This document shows, in pieces, positions 48,141-48,442 of a stretch of 48,442 nucleotides of DNA. The first letter of the stretch is position 1. Each line of letters begins with the position of its first letter. Source of the stretch: Aquitalea magnusonii. Its GTDB lineage: Bacteria > Pseudomonadota > Gammaproteobacteria > Burkholderiales > Chromobacteriaceae. A model generated the notes under the pieces. It saw nothing but the letters and a program-made list of their open reading frames with translations. It ran no database searches and was not told the origin of the DNA. The position numbers were made by a program, and so were the translations under genes. The stretch covers positions 1 to 48,442 of the forward strand of contig NZ_QJKC01000023.1 in the NCBI RefSeq assembly GCF_003202035.1. Direction: 5' to 3'.

Positions 48141-48442
48141 ATGAAAACCGTACACCACGCCCCGATTACCGACCGCAAGATCCGCTTCGCGCTGGTCGGC
48201 TGCGGCCGCATTGCCAACAACCATTTCGGCTCGCTGGAAAAGCATGCCGACCGTGCCGAGCTGGTGGATGTCTGCGATGTAGACCCGGCCGCGCTGCAAG
48301 CTGCCGTCGAGCGCACCGGCGCCCGTGGCCACAGCAATCTCACCGACATGCTGGCGATTACCAATGCCGACATCATCGTGCTGACCACCCCGTCCGGCCT
48401 GCACCCGAGCCAGAGCATCGAATGCTCGGAAGCCGGTTTCCA
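48141..48442 (+). CDS. wbpB: Gfo/Idh/MocA oxidoreductase, WbpB-like (3' end outside window)
   Basis: The first 100 codons of an NAD-dependent dehydrogenase. IRFALVGCGRIANNHFGSL is the Rossmann motif and ADIIVLTTPSGLHPSQS the conserved cofactor-site segment. WbpB oxidises UDP-GlcNAc uronate, the product of the preceding WbpA. The frame is open to the window edge. GGAAA precedes the ATG. Confidence 0.88.
   Translation, partial: MKTVHHAPITDRKIRFALVGCGRIANNHFGSLEKHADRAELVDVCDVDPAALQAAVERTGARGHSNLTDMLAITNADIIVLTTPSGLHPSQSIECSEAGF

Overview
The window reads as the chromosome of a Gram-negative betaproteobacterium, most likely order Neisseriales, family Chromobacteriaceae (Aquitalea/Chromobacterium/Vogesella-like). 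The basis is the tuf-S10-spc-alpha ribosomal layout, the protein sequences, and the Gram-negative gene set (lnt, corC, ybeY). No species can be fixed from sequence alone.

Region 1 (1-14236) is one co-directional ribosomal super-cluster: 3' end of tuf, rpsJ, then S10 genes (rplC-rpsQ), spc genes (rplN-rpmJ) and alpha genes (rpsM-rplQ), closed by a strong terminator. Good sigma70-type promoters sit in the only sizeable gaps (rpsJ/rplC, rpsQ/rplN, rpmJ/rpsM). Two of them overlap hairpins. Between secY and rpmJ, where related bacteria carry infA, lies a decayed infA with several stops and frame changes. rpmJ (37 codons) is intact.

Region 2 (14350-21566): a MOSC protein; a MocR-type regulator divergent from an omega-amino-acid:pyruvate transaminase and a CoA-acylating (methyl)malonate-semialdehyde dehydrogenase (a beta-alanine/short omega-amino-acid catabolic module with repeated sites in the shared promoter); and a Cache-domain chemoreceptor.

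Region 3 (21567-27822, minus strand): secreted protein, miaB, YCII-domain protein, small membrane protein, phoH (ybeZ), ybeY, corC (ybeX), lnt. This is the widespread miaB-ybeZYX-lnt cluster with two extra genes after miaB.

Region 4 (28270-34182): ribose operon rbsK-rbsD-rbsA-rbsC-rbsB followed by a LacI-family regulator of the Cra/FruR type. RbsB looks like a lipoprotein.

Region 5 (34183-41910): a 102-bp inverted-repeat element, a MASE1-CHASE-GGDEF-EAL protein, a split-barrel flavoprotein, a pseudouridine-synthase-like protein that has lost its catalytic motifs, a tandem HD/HD-GYP protein and a second chemoreceptor. This is a c-di-GMP/chemotaxis neighbourhood.

Region 6 (42275-48442): two identical tRNA-Met(CAT) genes with their own promoter and terminator, a MidA-type methyltransferase, a pteridine-reductase-like SDR, ttcA, a spermidine-synthase-like protein, and the start of a nucleotide-sugar (wbpA-wbpB) locus that runs off the window.

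Most of the window is core genome. I found no phage, IS transposase, CRISPR array or defence system. The best unusual signals are the infA relic, the promoter/hairpin overlaps in the ribosomal cluster, the degenerate pseudouridine synthase, and the small inverted-repeat elements.
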